Assembly: GCF_029167625.1 (NCBI RefSeq) | Contig: NZ_CP119145.1 | Location: 3,720,001 to 3,784,000, forward strand | Source: Streptomyces sp. AM 4-1-1 | GTDB lineage: Bacteria; Actinomycetota; Actinomycetes; Streptomycetales; Streptomycetaceae | DNA length: 64,000 nt | Direction: 5' to 3' | Shown here: piece by piece, positions 1 to 9,296 of the stretch | Layout of the letters: every line of letters begins with the position of its first letter | Numbering within the stretch: the first letter of the stretch is position 1 | Made by a program: the position numbers and the translations under genes | Notes under the pieces: generated by a model | The model's input: only the letters and a program-made list of their open reading frames with translations | What the model was told of the DNA's origin: nothing | Database searches by the model: none

Positions 1-1
1 C

Positions 2-391
2 GTCATCCGGGACCGCGACCTCATGCGCAACGCGGACGTGGTGGGCGCGTACCTGCTGGAGGGACTGCGCGACCTCCAGCGGAGCGAGCCGCATCTGGCC
101 GCCGCGCGCGGCCACGGCCTGATGCTCGCCGTCGACCTGGTCGAGCCGGGCACCGGCGCTCCCGATCCGGAGGCCGCGCGGGCGTTCGTGGCCGCGTGCC
201 GTGAAGCGGGCCTGCTCATCGGTATGGGCGGCCCGGAGGGCAACTGCCTGCGCATCGCTCCGCCGTTGACCGTCACCGAGGACGAGGCCCGCACCGCCCG
301 CGCCGTCCTGGAGCAGGCCGCGGCCGCCACCCGGCCGGCCGGTCACCCCTTCCGCACCGCATCCCGTGGACAGTCGAGGAGTTCCGTATGA
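2..391 (+). CDS. Class III aminotransferase, C-terminal fragment (cut by window edge)
   Basis: About 129 codons of a reading frame that is open at the left edge, so the N-terminal part with the PLP lysine lies outside the window. The visible part has the typical C-terminal small domain of class III (4-aminobutyrate/ornithine type) aminotransferases: a GLMLAVDLV strand, a helix containing AARAFVAACREAGLL, the glycine-rich IGMGGPEGN turn and the LRIAPPLTVTEDE segment that ends nearly all members. These enzymes move an amino group between amino acids and keto acids using PLP. The stop codon overlaps the next start (ATGA at 388-391), so it is probably translated together with the methyltransferase behind it. 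The substrate cannot be inferred. Confidence 0.8.
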   Translation, partial: VIRDRDLMRNADVVGAYLLEGLRDLQRSEPHLAAARGHGLMLAVDLVEPGTGAPDPEAARAFVAACREAGLLIGMGGPEGNCLRIAPPLTVTEDEARTARAVLEQAAAATRPAGHPFRTASRGQSRSSV

Positions 392-1290
392 CCGTGGCGG
401 AGCAGTACCTGATGGGAGCCGGCTCCGACGAGCTGGACCGCATGCTGTTCCAGGGCCGGATGTTCAGGCCGGAGGCCGAACGGCTGCTCCGTCGATGCGG
501 TCCGGGCCCTGACACCCGTGCGATCGACGTCGGCTGTGGCCCACTGGGAATCATGGATCTGCTGTCCGAACACGTGGGCCCCGGCGGCGAGGTCGTCGGG
601 ATCGACGTACAGCCCGGCATGCTCGATCTGGCCCGTCGGCTGGTGGCCGAACGCGGTCTGACCAATGTGCGTCTGGTCGAGGGAGACGCCGCCGAGAGCG
701 GAGAGGCGCCGGGCGGTTTCGACTTCGTCCACACCCGGCTGGTCCTCATGAACGTGCCGCACTCCGCCGCCGTGCTCGCCGCGATGGTGGCCCTGGCCCG
801 CCCCGGTGGCACCGTGGCCGTGCAGGACGTGGACTGGATCTCGCGCGTGTGCGACCCGCCCCATCCGGCGTGGAACCGGCTGGTCGACGCCATCACCGAA
901 CTCTGGCGGCTGAACGGCATGGACGTACTTCTCGGCCGGCGCCTCCCCCGGCTGCTGCGGGAGGCCGGACTCACCGACATCGGCGTCGATGCCGGAATCC
1001 GCGTCTTCCAGCACGACCACCCCTACCAGACGCTGCTCGTCGACCGGGCCGAACTGTGCCGTGACGCACTGGTGGAGCGCGGACTGATCGGCCACGACGA
1101 ACTGGACGGGACGATCGGGGAACTGCGCGCCCACCTCGCGGACCCGGGGACGATCGTCGTGCACCCGACGCTCTTCCAGGCATGGGGCCGGGTGCCCGAG
1201 GTGAACGAGGTGACCGGGGTATCCGACGTATCCGGGGTGTCCGACCTGCCTGACGCGGCCGACCCGTCCGACGTGACCGAGGGAGCGTGA
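388..1290 (+). CDS. Class I SAM-dependent methyltransferase
   Basis: A 300-residue protein with the Rossmann-fold methyltransferase pattern. Motif I is AIDVGCGPLGIMDLL (about residues 46-60), followed by an acidic strand end (GIDVQPGML) and the motif II/III region GGFDFVHTRLVLMNVP, then a C-terminal lid. The ATG at 388 overlaps the upstream stop and has a GGAG ribosome-binding site about 7 nt before it. The last 30 residues are a Val/Ser/Asp-rich tail built from imperfect repeats of GVSDVSG and look disordered. The position between an aminotransferase and an MFS exporter suggests modification of a small molecule that is then exported, but the acceptor is unknown. Confidence 0.85.
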   Translation: MTVAEQYLMGAGSDELDRMLFQGRMFRPEAERLLRRCGPGPDTRAIDVGCGPLGIMDLLSEHVGPGGEVVGIDVQPGMLDLARRLVAERGLTNVRLVEGDAAESGEAPGGFDFVHTRLVLMNVPHSAAVLAAMVALARPGGTVAVQDVDWISRVCDPPHPAWNRLVDAITELWRLNGMDVLLGRRLPRLLREAGLTDIGVDAGIRVFQHDHPYQTLLVDRAELCRDALVERGLIGHDELDGTIGELRAHLADPGTIVVHPTLFQAWGRVPEVNEVTGVSDVSGVSDLPDAADPSDVTEGA

Positions 1291-1363
1291 CCCGTCCCGT
1301 CGCCACGGCGCGGTCCGGGAAAGCCGTTGGGCACCGCACCGACTTCGTACCGAGGGAAACAGC

Positions 1364-2626
1364 GTGGACAAGCGACGCGTAGTACGGCGATTACTGACCG
1401 CGCAGGGCGTGAACGGATTCGGCGACGGGCTGTGGTTCAGCATCTGGGCGATCTACCTCACCCGGATCAGGGACATCCCGGCCGCGAACATGGGGCTGGC
1501 CATGGGGATCGGCGGAGTGATCGGACTGCTCGCCGCCGTCCCGATCGGAGTGATGGCCGAACGCCGAGGCCCCCGCGAAGTGCTGGGAACCGTCATCGTC
1601 CTGCGCGGACTCATCATGATCGCCTACGTCTTCGTCGGGGGATTCTGGTCGCTGCTCCTCGTGACCTCGTTCTTCTCCGCCGTGCAGAGCTCGGCCGTCG
1701 GCGTGCGCGTCACCCTGGTGTACGGGCTGATGGAGCCCGACAGCCGGCTACGGGTACTGGCCCAGGGGCGGGTCGTCCAGCACATCACCTACGCGGCGGG
1801 CGCGGGCATCGCCATCCTGGTGCTGGCCAGTGACCGGCAGACGGTCTTCGTGGCCGCCGTACTGGTCGACGCGCTCGCGCTCCTGCTGACCGGGGCACTG
1901 ACGATGCTCGTTCCCTCCGTACCCCCTGTGCCACACGACCGACAGCACTCCGGTACGCGGGCACTGCGCGATCTGCCCTATGTGGCGATCATGGGCAGCA
2001 CGGCACTGCTGTCCCTGTGCTGGGCGCTGCTGTCCAGCGGCCTTCCGCTGTGGATCGCCGAGGACACCCGCGCACCGCTGTGGACGGCCGGGCTGGCGGT
2101 GGTGGTCAGTTCCGCGGCCATCGCGGTCTTCCAGGTCAGGATCAGCCGGCGGTCGGTGAGGATCGCGGGAGCGGTACGGTCCAGCCGGATCTCGGCCACG
2201 GCCCTCGCCGTGTGCTGTGTCGTCTTCGCCGCCGCCGCGTGGACCCGGTCCCCCGTGATCGCGACGACGGTGATCATCCTGGGCATGGGCGCGCACATCG
2301 TGGGAGAGCTGTACTACGTCTCCTCGCGCTGGGGACTGTCCCTCGGACTCATGGCCAAGAACGCCGAGGGGCAGTACCAGGGCGTCACGGCGGGCACCGA
2401 GGCCGCCGCCGTCGCGATGGGGCCCGCGCTGGTCACCTCCCTGGTCGTCGGCCTGAGCGAGGTCGGCTGGGTGATCCTGGCGGCGCTCTTCCTGCTCTCC
2501 GCGGTACCGGTGGGCGCACTCGGCCGCCGCGCCGCGCGGGACGGCTTCCGGGTCGGACACCAGGAACCGGAGGAACCGCGGGACGTGGGACCCGCGGAGG
2601 TGCCCGCCGGGCCCGCGACTCCGTAG
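1364..2626 (+). CDS. MFS transporter
   Basis: A 420-residue, very hydrophobic protein with about 12 predicted membrane helices split by a central polar loop (around residues 190-205), as in major facilitator superfamily exporters. The start is GTG at 1364, with a GAGGG ribosome-binding site 8 nt upstream. The N-terminal helix NGFGDGLWFSIWAIYLTRI and the loop MAERRGPREVLG after the second helix fit the MFS loop 2-3 motif. It lies 73 bp after the methyltransferase on the same strand and is probably co-transcribed. The likely role is proton-driven efflux of a small molecule; the substrate is unknown. The C-terminal tail is polar and rich in E and P. Confidence 0.85.
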   Translation: MDKRRVVRRLLTAQGVNGFGDGLWFSIWAIYLTRIRDIPAANMGLAMGIGGVIGLLAAVPIGVMAERRGPREVLGTVIVLRGLIMIAYVFVGGFWSLLLVTSFFSAVQSSAVGVRVTLVYGLMEPDSRLRVLAQGRVVQHITYAAGAGIAILVLASDRQTVFVAAVLVDALALLLTGALTMLVPSVPPVPHDRQHSGTRALRDLPYVAIMGSTALLSLCWALLSSGLPLWIAEDTRAPLWTAGLAVVVSSAAIAVFQVRISRRSVRIAGAVRSSRISATALAVCCVVFAAAAWTRSPVIATTVIILGMGAHIVGELYYVSSRWGLSLGLMAKNAEGQYQGVTAGTEAAAVAMGPALVTSLVVGLSEVGWVILAALFLLSAVPVGALGRRAARDGFRVGHQEPEEPRDVGPAEVPAGPATP

Positions 2627-2848
2627 GTACGGGTACGGGTACGGGTACGCGGCCACGGGTAACGGCTACGGGTACGGCCGACCGCCACCGGCCACCGGCC
2701 GTACCCGTCCCGCATCACCCATCACCCGTCACCCATCACCCGTCCCCCGTTCCCCCGTCGGGCACGGCGTCCGGCCGGTCCCCGCCGATGCCCCGCCCGA
2801 CGGGCGACACACCGCTTTGTCCCGGGGAAGGCGGGAAAGGGATCTGTC
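2626..2848. repeat. Short tandem repeats in a gene-free stretch
   Basis: The MFS stop codon is followed by about four copies of the hexamer GGTACG (2626-2652), more scattered GGTACGG units, and then alternating CACCCATCACCCGTC units (about 2711-2750). No supported gene lies here. The end of the stretch (2830-2848) carries the ribosome-binding site of the next gene. Confidence 0.7.
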
Positions 2849-3583
2849 ATGACGGAGAACGACTGTGACGAACACCCCGCCGCCCTGCTCCCCCTTCTGC
2901 GGACGTCGGCCGGGGCGGTGCTGGACACCGCGGGCCCCCTGACCGAGACCGAGCTACGCGCCCCCTCGTCGCTGCCCGGCTGGTCCCGTGCCCATGTCCT
3001 CACCCATCTGGCCCGGAGCGCGGACTCCCGGGTACGCCTGCTGACCGCTGCCCGCACGGGCGCCGACCTGCCGCAGTACCCCGACGGGGAGACCCGTGAG
3101 CGGGAGATCGAGGAGGGGGCGTGGCGCGGAGCCGACGCCGTCCGCGCCGACCTGGAGGACTCGCTGCGGCGTGTGCTGGACGCCATCGCCCACCACCCCC
3201 GGGACGCCTGGGACGTCCCCGTGCGGTGGCTGGACTCCGGACCGGGCCCGGTCCGCGATGTCCCCGGGACCCTGCTGCGGGAGTTGGAGATGCACCATGT
3301 CGACCTGGCGCTCGGCCACACCCCGGAGGACTGGCCGGATCGTTTCGTGGCCGTGGAGACGCGCGGTGTCGTCGAACTCCTGCGGGAGGAACGGGACGTG
3401 CCGAACATGCGACTGCGTGCGGACGAGGACCGTGTGGTCCACTCCCTCGGCGAGCGGACGGGGCCGCTGGTGACCGGCCCGGCAGCCGCTCTGCTGGCCT
3501 GGCTGACGGGCCGTTCGGACGGGAGCGGGCTCACTGTCGAGCCGCCGGGCCCGCTTCCGACGGTTCCGGCCTGGAAACAGTGA
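2849..3583 (+). CDS. Maleylpyruvate isomerase family mycothiol-dependent enzyme
   Basis: A 244-residue protein of the DinB-like MDMPI family. The N-terminal domain carries the characteristic LPGWSRAHVLTHLARSAD segment (about residues 46-64), whose histidine is a metal ligand in the family, and a second histidine pair in LEMHHVDLALG (about residue 150). A smaller C-terminal domain follows, ending in the TGRSDGSGL turn. Known members use mycothiol, the actinobacterial thiol, for isomerisation or conjugation reactions, with a metal bound by three histidines. The start at 2849 follows a GGGAAAGGG purine run. The gene stands alone and converges on the flotillin gene. The exact reaction is unknown. 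Confidence 0.8.
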   Translation: MTENDCDEHPAALLPLLRTSAGAVLDTAGPLTETELRAPSSLPGWSRAHVLTHLARSADSRVRLLTAARTGADLPQYPDGETREREIEEGAWRGADAVRADLEDSLRRVLDAIAHHPRDAWDVPVRWLDSGPGPVRDVPGTLLRELEMHHVDLALGHTPEDWPDRFVAVETRGVVELLREERDVPNMRLRADEDRVVHSLGERTGPLVTGPAAALLAWLTGRSDGSGLTVEPPGPLPTVPAWKQ

Positions 3584-3702
3584 CGGATCGCGAGAGCGCG
3601 CCCGCCGGGCGCGGAGGGTGACGGAGGGTACGGAGAACGGGAAGGACGGGACGCGGGGGACGGGAGGGCAGGCGGCGGCGACGCCGGGACGGGCGGGCAT
3701 GC

Positions 3703-3739
3703 GTGTGCCCGGCGGTGAAGTGCTCACCGCCGGGCACAC
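3703..3739. terminator. Bidirectional hairpin between convergent genes
   Basis: A perfect 16-bp inverted repeat, GTGTGCCCGGCGGTGA and its complement, separated by a 5-nt loop. It sits in the gap between the convergent MDMPI and flotillin genes. There is no clear T-run, which is usual for Streptomyces terminators. Confidence 0.75.
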
Positions 3740-3792
3740 CTGCACGTCAGGGGTGGGACCCGTGGGCCCCGGAGCCGGTGCTCAGCCCCTGG

Positions 3793-5241
3793 TCAGTCCG
3801 TCACCTCGATCTTGCCGTTGGGCGTGGTGGTCGCCGGTACGGTCGCCGGCGCCGCGCCCTCGGCGGGCGCGGTGCCCCGGCCCTTGAGGTTCTGGAGCAG
3901 GGCGGCGAGGTCGACTCCCGTGGTGGAGTTGAGGAGTTCGATGCCCTGGGCGACGTTGTCCGCGACCGTACGGGACAGCTGACTGGCGCCGTCCGTGGAG
4001 ATCACGGTCAGCTTGTCGATGGCGCTGAGCGGCTCGGCCGCCTTCGCGACGACCTGCGGCAGCACCTCGACCAGCATCTGGAGCACGGCCGCGTCGCCGT
4101 ACTGCGCGAACGCGTCCGCCTTCTTCTGCATGGCCTCGGCCTCGGCCGAACCCCTCGCGGCGATGGCGGCGGCCTCGGCCTCACCCTCGATGCGCACGGC
4201 GTCGGCGAGCGCCGAGCGGTGCAGCTTCTCACCCTGACCGGTGAGCCTGGCGCGCTCCGCCTCGGCCTCGGCCTCCTTGACCTGCGCGATACGGCGGGCC
4301 TCGGCCTCCTGCTCGGCCTGGTAACGGGCCGCGTCGGCGGGCTTGCGCACCTTGGTGTCCAGCTCGCGGTCGGTCAGCGCGGCCTGGCGCTCGGCGACCT
4401 TCTCCTGCTCCTGGAGGACTTCCTGGTTGCGGGCCGCCTCGGCGAGCGGACCCGCCGCGTTGGCCTTCGCCGCCGCCGCTTCGGTCTCGGCCTTGATCTC
4501 GGCCTGCTTGAGGTAGTACGTCCGCTCGGCTATGGCGATCTCTTCCGCCGCCTTCAGCCGGGCCTGCTCGGAGGCGCGCTTGGCGATCGCCTCCGCGATG
4601 TCCGCCTCCTGCTTGGCGCGGGCGGCCTCGGGGCGGCCGAGGTCTTCGAGGTAGGAGCCCTCGGTGGTGATGTCCTGGATCTGGAAGGCGTCCAGGATCA
4701 GGCCCTGGCCGGAGAGGCTGGTCTCGGCCTCCTCGGCGACCTGGCCGGCGAACGCGGCACGGTCGCGGATGATGTCCTCGACGGCCATCCGGCCGACGAT
4801 GGCGCGCAGCGCACCGGACAGCACTTCCTGCGTGAAGCCGACGATGCCGTCCTGCTGCTGGAGGAATCGCTGGGCGGCGGCCCGGATCGCGTCCTCGTTG
4901 CCGCCGACCTTGACGATCGCGACGCCTTCGAGGTTCGCCTTCACACCGCGCAGGGTGACGGCGCCGCGCACGGCGATCGGGATGTGGCGGCTGGACAGGT
5001 CCAGGGTGAACTTCTGCTGGACGAACGGCACGACGAAGACGCCGCCGCCGACCACGACCTTCTGGCCGCTGTTGTCGACGCTGATCCGGCCGGTCTCGGG
5101 GTCGGTGGACTTCTTGCCCCGGCGGCCCGTGATGATGAACGCCTCGCTGGGCCCGGCGACCTTGTAGCGGGTGATCACTACAAGCGCGAGGAGAACGACG
5201 AGTACGACTATTCCGATTACTGCGATGACGACTGGGCTCAT
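3793..5241 (-). CDS. Flotillin-like SPFH domain protein
   Basis: A 482-residue protein. It has one N-terminal membrane helix (residues 3-25, VVIAVIGIVVLVVLLALVV), an SPFH/band 7 domain (about 28-200, including GPSEAFIITGRRG and the conserved GVAIVKVGGN region), then a long Ala/Glu/Arg-rich coiled coil (about 210-400) with repeated AEAE heptads and a flexible C-terminal tail rich in Pro, Ala and Thr. This is the classic flotillin layout. Such proteins form oligomers that organise ordered membrane domains and influence cell-wall synthesis and signalling. It lies 137 bp downstream of the NfeD-like gene on the same strand, and NfeD proteins are known partners of flotillins, so they are probably one operon. 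Confidence 0.9.
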   Translation of the reverse strand: MSPVVIAVIGIVVLVVLLALVVITRYKVAGPSEAFIITGRRGKKSTDPETGRISVDNSGQKVVVGGGVFVVPFVQQKFTLDLSSRHIPIAVRGAVTLRGVKANLEGVAIVKVGGNEDAIRAAAQRFLQQQDGIVGFTQEVLSGALRAIVGRMAVEDIIRDRAAFAGQVAEEAETSLSGQGLILDAFQIQDITTEGSYLEDLGRPEAARAKQEADIAEAIAKRASEQARLKAAEEIAIAERTYYLKQAEIKAETEAAAAKANAAGPLAEAARNQEVLQEQEKVAERQAALTDRELDTKVRKPADAARYQAEQEAEARRIAQVKEAEAEAERARLTGQGEKLHRSALADAVRIEGEAEAAAIAARGSAEAEAMQKKADAFAQYGDAAVLQMLVEVLPQVVAKAAEPLSAIDKLTVISTDGASQLSRTVADNVAQGIELLNSTTGVDLAALLQNLKGRGTAPAEGAAPATVPATTTPNGKIEVTD

Positions 5242-5377
5242 GGAGTGTCCCCCCTGCCTCCCGACGGGGGACGGCAGATCGATTCAGGCTGTGGTGCTTT
5301 GGATCTTGGTGGTGGTGATGTGGTTCTTACGGCTGGGAAATGGCGTCCGGGCTCATGTGCCGGTCCGCGACGGGGTT

Positions 5378-5887
5378 TCAGCGCTCGACGGGGCGTACCG
5401 ACACCGAGGTGTTCGACAGCGCGGCCTCGACCCAGATCTCCGTGCCGCGTGGCATCGGCACCGGGCTCTTCGCCGAGAACTTCACCGGCTGGCCCGCGAG
5501 CCTGAGCATGACCTCTCCGTAGCCCTCGGCCGGAATGGCCGTGATCACGGAGCCGGCCGTGCCGACGAGGTCCGAACCGCGTGGTGCCGCGGTGGTCTGG
5601 TCCCGCATCAGGGCCTGACTGAACTTCCAGGTCAGCCAGGCCGCGACCAGCCCCGCCAGGATTCCGGCGACGGTCGCGGCCACCGTACCCGCACCCGTGG
5701 TGCCGAGCACGATCGCGCCGCCGAAGCCGAGCATCGCCACGAAACCGGCGATGACGGGGAGCGAGAGAAGGCCGTCGAAAATACCGTCCAGCACTCCGCC
5801 GAACAGTCCTTCCAGCACCCCGTCGAAGATCAGTGAGAGCGCGAGCAGTGCGACCCCCGCGATACCGAGACCGAGGAACAAGGTCAC
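5378..5887 (-). CDS. NfeD-like membrane protein
   Basis: A 169-residue protein with an opening membrane helix (VTLFLGLGIAGVALLALSLI), a glycine-rich double helix in the middle (GFVAMLGFGGAIVLGTTGAGTV, then GILAGLVAAWL) and a C-terminal beta-rich OB-like domain with LVGTAGSVITAIPAEGYGEV and ending in SVSVRPVER. This matches short NfeD proteins. I chose the GTG at 5887 because a GGAGG site lies 8 nt upstream; an open frame reaches further to 6073 but that part has no such signal and looks non-coding. It precedes the flotillin gene in the same direction, the usual arrangement for this partner pair. Confidence 0.8.
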   Translation of the reverse strand: MTLFLGLGIAGVALLALSLIFDGVLEGLFGGVLDGIFDGLLSLPVIAGFVAMLGFGGAIVLGTTGAGTVAATVAGILAGLVAAWLTWKFSQALMRDQTTAAPRGSDLVGTAGSVITAIPAEGYGEVMLRLAGQPVKFSAKSPVPMPRGTEIWVEAALSNTSVSVRPVER

Positions 5888-6160
5888 GTGATCACCCTCC
5901 CGATCCTTGAAATCCCCCGAAAAACTACCGTTGATCTGACCAGATGGTCCCATACGTCGGCCATGGAAAGCACTGCCGGAACCCGGCAATCTTTTACCTG
6001 CCTTTGGTGCCGCCTTCTGCGGTAACGGAATCGTCGCCATTTGTTTCTCCCGCGCCCGGGAACCACCCGGCACGGGCGGCGGCCCGCGGGTCGGGACAGG
6101 GGCGAGGACAAGGCGACATGTCGTTCATGCCGGTGTAAGGATGGATTCAGGAGGTCCCCC

Positions 6161-7897
6161 TTGCCTGCCGACGCGCCCCACGACGGAATCGACGACGCAC
6201 CGCACGACGGAACCGGCGCGGCCCCGCCCGCCCCGCCCGGGACGGCGATCCTCGACGGCACCCCCGCGGGGATCGTGATGCTGGACACCGACCTGCGGTA
6301 CGTCTACGTCAACCCCGCCCTCGCACGGCTCAACGGCGTCCCGGCCGCCGAACACCTCGGCCGGACCATCGGGGAGGTGCTGCCGGACCTCGACGCCCGC
6401 GAGCACCTGCTGCGCGCGGTACTGGCCGACGGCGAACCCCGGGAGATCACGAGCAGCGGTCACACCCGGGCGTCGTCCGGCCGGGAGCGGCGGTACTGGC
6501 ACGGGGTGTACCACCGGCTGGAGCGGGAGGGCCGGATCGCGGGCGTGGCCGGGATCGTGCTGGAGGCCACCGCGTCCCGGAGCAGGCTGCGCGAGCTGGA
6601 GCTGGCGCGGAGCTACCTCTCGCTGCTGGACACCGCGTCCGTCAGCATCGGCACCACCCTCGACATGGACACCACCTGCCAGGAACTCGTGGACTTCGTG
6701 GTGCCCACGCTCGCCGACGCCGCCACCGTCGAGGTCTTCCCGCCGGACATCGGCCACTCCGTGCGGCCTGCGCCGCCCGGCGTGGTGCGGCTGCGCCGGG
6801 CGGCGCTGGCCGCCACTCCCGACCTCCGGGAAGCCGCGAAGGACTACGAGATGCCGGGGGACGTCATCGACTACCAGGCCGACTCGGCGGTGGTCCGCTG
6901 CCTGGCGACGAACGAACCGGTGGTCGAGGTCTTCACCGAGGAGGCACGGCTGAGCAGCGTGGGTCCCTCGCCCGAACGGGCCGCCGGCTACCGGTCCGTC
7001 GGCCTGCACTCGGTGGTCGCGGTGCCGCTCAGGGTCCGGGGGCGGTCGCTGGGGGTGCTGAGCCTCGCCCGTGCCGGCGACTCACCCGACTTCACCGAGG
7101 GGGACGACCTCATCGTCGCCAGGGAACTGGCCGACCGGACCGCCCTCGATCTGGACCACGCCCGTCGCTACGCGCACGAGCGCGCTGTGGCCATGGAGTT
7201 GCAGCGCTCGCTGCTGTCCGAGCCGCGCGCGCCGCACGCCCACGTCGAGGTCGCCACCCGTTACCTCCCCGGGGAGCAGGGCGTGCTGGTGGGCGGTGAC
7301 TGGTTCGACGTCGTCCCGCTCACCGAAGGGCGGCATCTGAAGGCGATGGGCGATGTGATGGGTCACGGGGTTGAGGCGGCGGTCGAGATGAGTCACTACC
7401 GCTCGCTGCTGCGGCTGCTCGCCGAAGAGGAGCTGCCGCCGCACCGGATTCTCGAACAACTCGACACCATGGTGGAGAAGTCGGGCCTGGACCGGGCGGC
7501 GACCTGTCTGCTGGCGATCGTCGACCGGTTCCGCGGGGTGTGCCAGGTGGCCAGCGCCGGGCACCTGCCACCGTTGTTCATCGATCCGGCGCCGGGCGGC
7601 GCACGGTTCGGTGAGGTGGCGACGGGGCCGCCGCTCGGCACGGGGCTCGGCGGGTACCGCACCACGGTCGCGCCGTGCGGCCCCGGGACCGTGCTGTTCA
7701 TGTACACCGACGGGCTGGTCGAGCGGCGCGACGAGAGCATCGACGATTCGGTGAACCGTCTGCTGAGCCTGCGGATACCGCTGAGCGGCAGCCTTGACGA
7801 GCTGCTGGACGAGGCCCTTGAGCGGTTCGGCCGGAACACCGAGGACGACATCGCTCTGCTCGCGTCGAGAATCCGGGACCCGGACGAGGACGCCTGA
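6161..7897 (+). CDS. PAS-GAF-PP2C (SpoIIE/RsbU-type) serine phosphatase
   Basis: A 578-residue protein. Start: TTG at 6161 with a CAGGAGG ribosome-binding site 7 nt upstream; the frame is open further upstream but without a comparable site. Domains: PAS (about residues 25-150, ILDGTPAGIVMLDTDLRYVYVNPALARLNG), GAF (about 160-345, with VAVPLRVRGRSLGVLSLAR) and a PP2C-like SpoIIE phosphatase (about 355-575). The phosphatase has the conserved GGDWFDVVPL, GDVMGHGVEAAVEM and YTDGLVERRDESID segments, whose aspartates bind the metal ions. Proteins of this type in Streptomyces dephosphorylate anti-anti-sigma factors in response to a sensed signal. No partner anti-sigma kinase is adjacent. The stop is followed by a GC-rich repeated stretch. 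Confidence 0.88.
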   Translation: MPADAPHDGIDDAPHDGTGAAPPAPPGTAILDGTPAGIVMLDTDLRYVYVNPALARLNGVPAAEHLGRTIGEVLPDLDAREHLLRAVLADGEPREITSSGHTRASSGRERRYWHGVYHRLEREGRIAGVAGIVLEATASRSRLRELELARSYLSLLDTASVSIGTTLDMDTTCQELVDFVVPTLADAATVEVFPPDIGHSVRPAPPGVVRLRRAALAATPDLREAAKDYEMPGDVIDYQADSAVVRCLATNEPVVEVFTEEARLSSVGPSPERAAGYRSVGLHSVVAVPLRVRGRSLGVLSLARAGDSPDFTEGDDLIVARELADRTALDLDHARRYAHERAVAMELQRSLLSEPRAPHAHVEVATRYLPGEQGVLVGGDWFDVVPLTEGRHLKAMGDVMGHGVEAAVEMSHYRSLLRLLAEEELPPHRILEQLDTMVEKSGLDRAATCLLAIVDRFRGVCQVASAGHLPPLFIDPAPGGARFGEVATGPPLGTGLGGYRTTVAPCGPGTVLFMYTDGLVERRDESIDDSVNRLLSLRIPLSGSLDELLDEALERFGRNTEDDIALLASRIRDPDEDA

Positions 7898-8266
7898 GGG
7901 GGTGACCCTGACCGGCTCCGCGTTCCCGGCCAGGACCGTCCCGGCGCCCCGGGCCCGGTCCCGTCCACGGGCCCGGCGTTCCCGGCGGTCCCGCGCTCCT
8001 GGCCTGATCCCGCCCCACCGGCCCCACGGGCCCCGGGCCCTCCGTCCGGTCCCGCTCACCGGGCCCGACGACCCCGTCCCGGACCCACCTCACGGGTCCC
8101 GCGCTCTCCGCCCGGTCCCGCCCCACCGGCTCCGCGTCCTACGCCCCGCTCCGCCCTACGGGCCCCGCGTTCCCCGGCCCGGTCCCGCCCACGGGCCCGG
8201 CGCCCTCCGCCCGGCCCCGTCCCACCGGCCCCGCGCCCCCGGCCCGCGTCCCGCCACCTCGCCCGT
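7898..8266. repeat. GC-rich degenerate repeat stretch without a gene
   Basis: About 370 bp made almost entirely of imperfect copies of a CGGTCCCGCCCACCGGGCCCCGCG-like unit, roughly 30-45 bp long. Several copies share CCGGTCCCGCC and GGGCCC palindromes. Frames through it give only Pro/Arg/Gly strings. It separates two convergent genes. It may act in termination or be a slippage-expanded spacer; I see no gene. Confidence 0.6.
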
Positions 8267-9118
8267 TCAGCCCAGTTCGAGGCTGGTGATCCCGTACAGG
8301 CCGGAGTGGTCCGCGCCCGGGACCTGGCCCGTGTACATCCGCGCGGTCTCGAAGGACGGGGTCAGCCCCAGCCCCTCCGCGAGCCGGACGGCGGCCGGGT
8401 TGACGTCCGGTACGTCGATCGCCACCGGCTCGCCCGGCGCGGTGTCCGCCAGGGTGGCCAGCAGCGCGGTGGCCACCTCGGGCGACGACGCGTAGAGCGG
8501 ACCGATCCGCGAGGCGGTGCCCCGGCAGGCCCGTAGCACGGCGAAGCCGCGCACCTCTCCGTCACCGACCGCCGCGAGCGCGGAATGACCCGGGCTCGCG
8601 ATCCAGTGGGCCAGGAAACTGTCCCGGGCCTCCGGGAAGAACCGCCGGTCGTAATCGGTGAGCCGGCCGAACGGCAGGGTGCGCGCGTCGATCAGCTCGA
8701 CGCCGTCCGGGAGCTCGGCCCCGGTGGGCACGACCCCCTCGTACCGCATCGTGGTCCAGGCCGAACGGAAGCCGGACTTACGGTAGTTGGCCTGCTGGGC
8801 GACGACGCCGTCGAGTCCGACGTTGCGCCCCGCGAGCCGTTCCATCCCGGCCCGCCAGAGCTGCGTCCCGTATCCCCGGCCGCGCAGGTGCGGGCGGGTG
8901 AGGTAGAAGCCCAGGAAGCCGAAAGCGGCCCCGTACCGCACCACGGAGACGCACGAGACGGGCTCGCCGTCGATCCGGCCGATCAGGAACCCGCCGGGGT
9001 CGGTGGCGTGGAAGGCCGGGCCGTCGGCGTGGCCCGGGTTCCAGCCCTCCTCGTGCGCCCAGTCCGACAGCAGCCGCATGTCGTCGGCGCTCGCCACGCT
9101 GATGTCAACCGGTGTCAC
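8267..9118 (-). CDS. GNAT family N-acetyltransferase
   Basis: A 283-residue protein with two GNAT folds in tandem. The N-terminal one has the acetyl-CoA loop in YLTRPHLRGRGYGTQLW (about residues 78-94), the canonical Q/R-x-x-G-x-G/A signature. The C-terminal half (about 150-280) is a divergent second GNAT domain with FAVLRACRG and LYASSPEVATALLATL. The overall layout resembles GNAT proteins with the DUF4942/Eis-like double domain seen in actinobacteria. The start is GTG at 9118, with GGAG 6 nt upstream; an open frame continues to 9643 but reads as Arg/Pro-rich noise. The acceptor is unknown. Confidence 0.82.
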   Translation of the reverse strand: MTPVDISVASADDMRLLSDWAHEEGWNPGHADGPAFHATDPGGFLIGRIDGEPVSCVSVVRYGAAFGFLGFYLTRPHLRGRGYGTQLWRAGMERLAGRNVGLDGVVAQQANYRKSGFRSAWTTMRYEGVVPTGAELPDGVELIDARTLPFGRLTDYDRRFFPEARDSFLAHWIASPGHSALAAVGDGEVRGFAVLRACRGTASRIGPLYASSPEVATALLATLADTAPGEPVAIDVPDVNPAAVRLAEGLGLTPSFETARMYTGQVPGADHSGLYGITSLELG

Positions 9119-9296
9119 GTACCACTCCGTTCGCTTCGTCCGGGTCGCTCGGGTCACCCGGATCACCTGGGCCGGCCGGGCCGCCCGGGTCGGACACCCG
9201 GACCACAGACCGGCCCCAACGGGTCTACCCCAACGGACGGGCGCGCAACGCCCGTTCGCCCGACACCACCCGTACGGACCGTGCGCCCGGGAGGTG

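Noticed and set aside
3703..5505. A 600-codon plus-strand frame opposite the flotillin gene
   Set aside because: It is rich in Leu/Gly/Arg with no motif and is explained by the flotillin coding bias.
7898..8266. A CRISPR-like or tandem array of short GC palindromes
   Set aside because: The units vary in length and sequence and there is no constant repeat with unique spacers, so it is simple low-complexity DNA.
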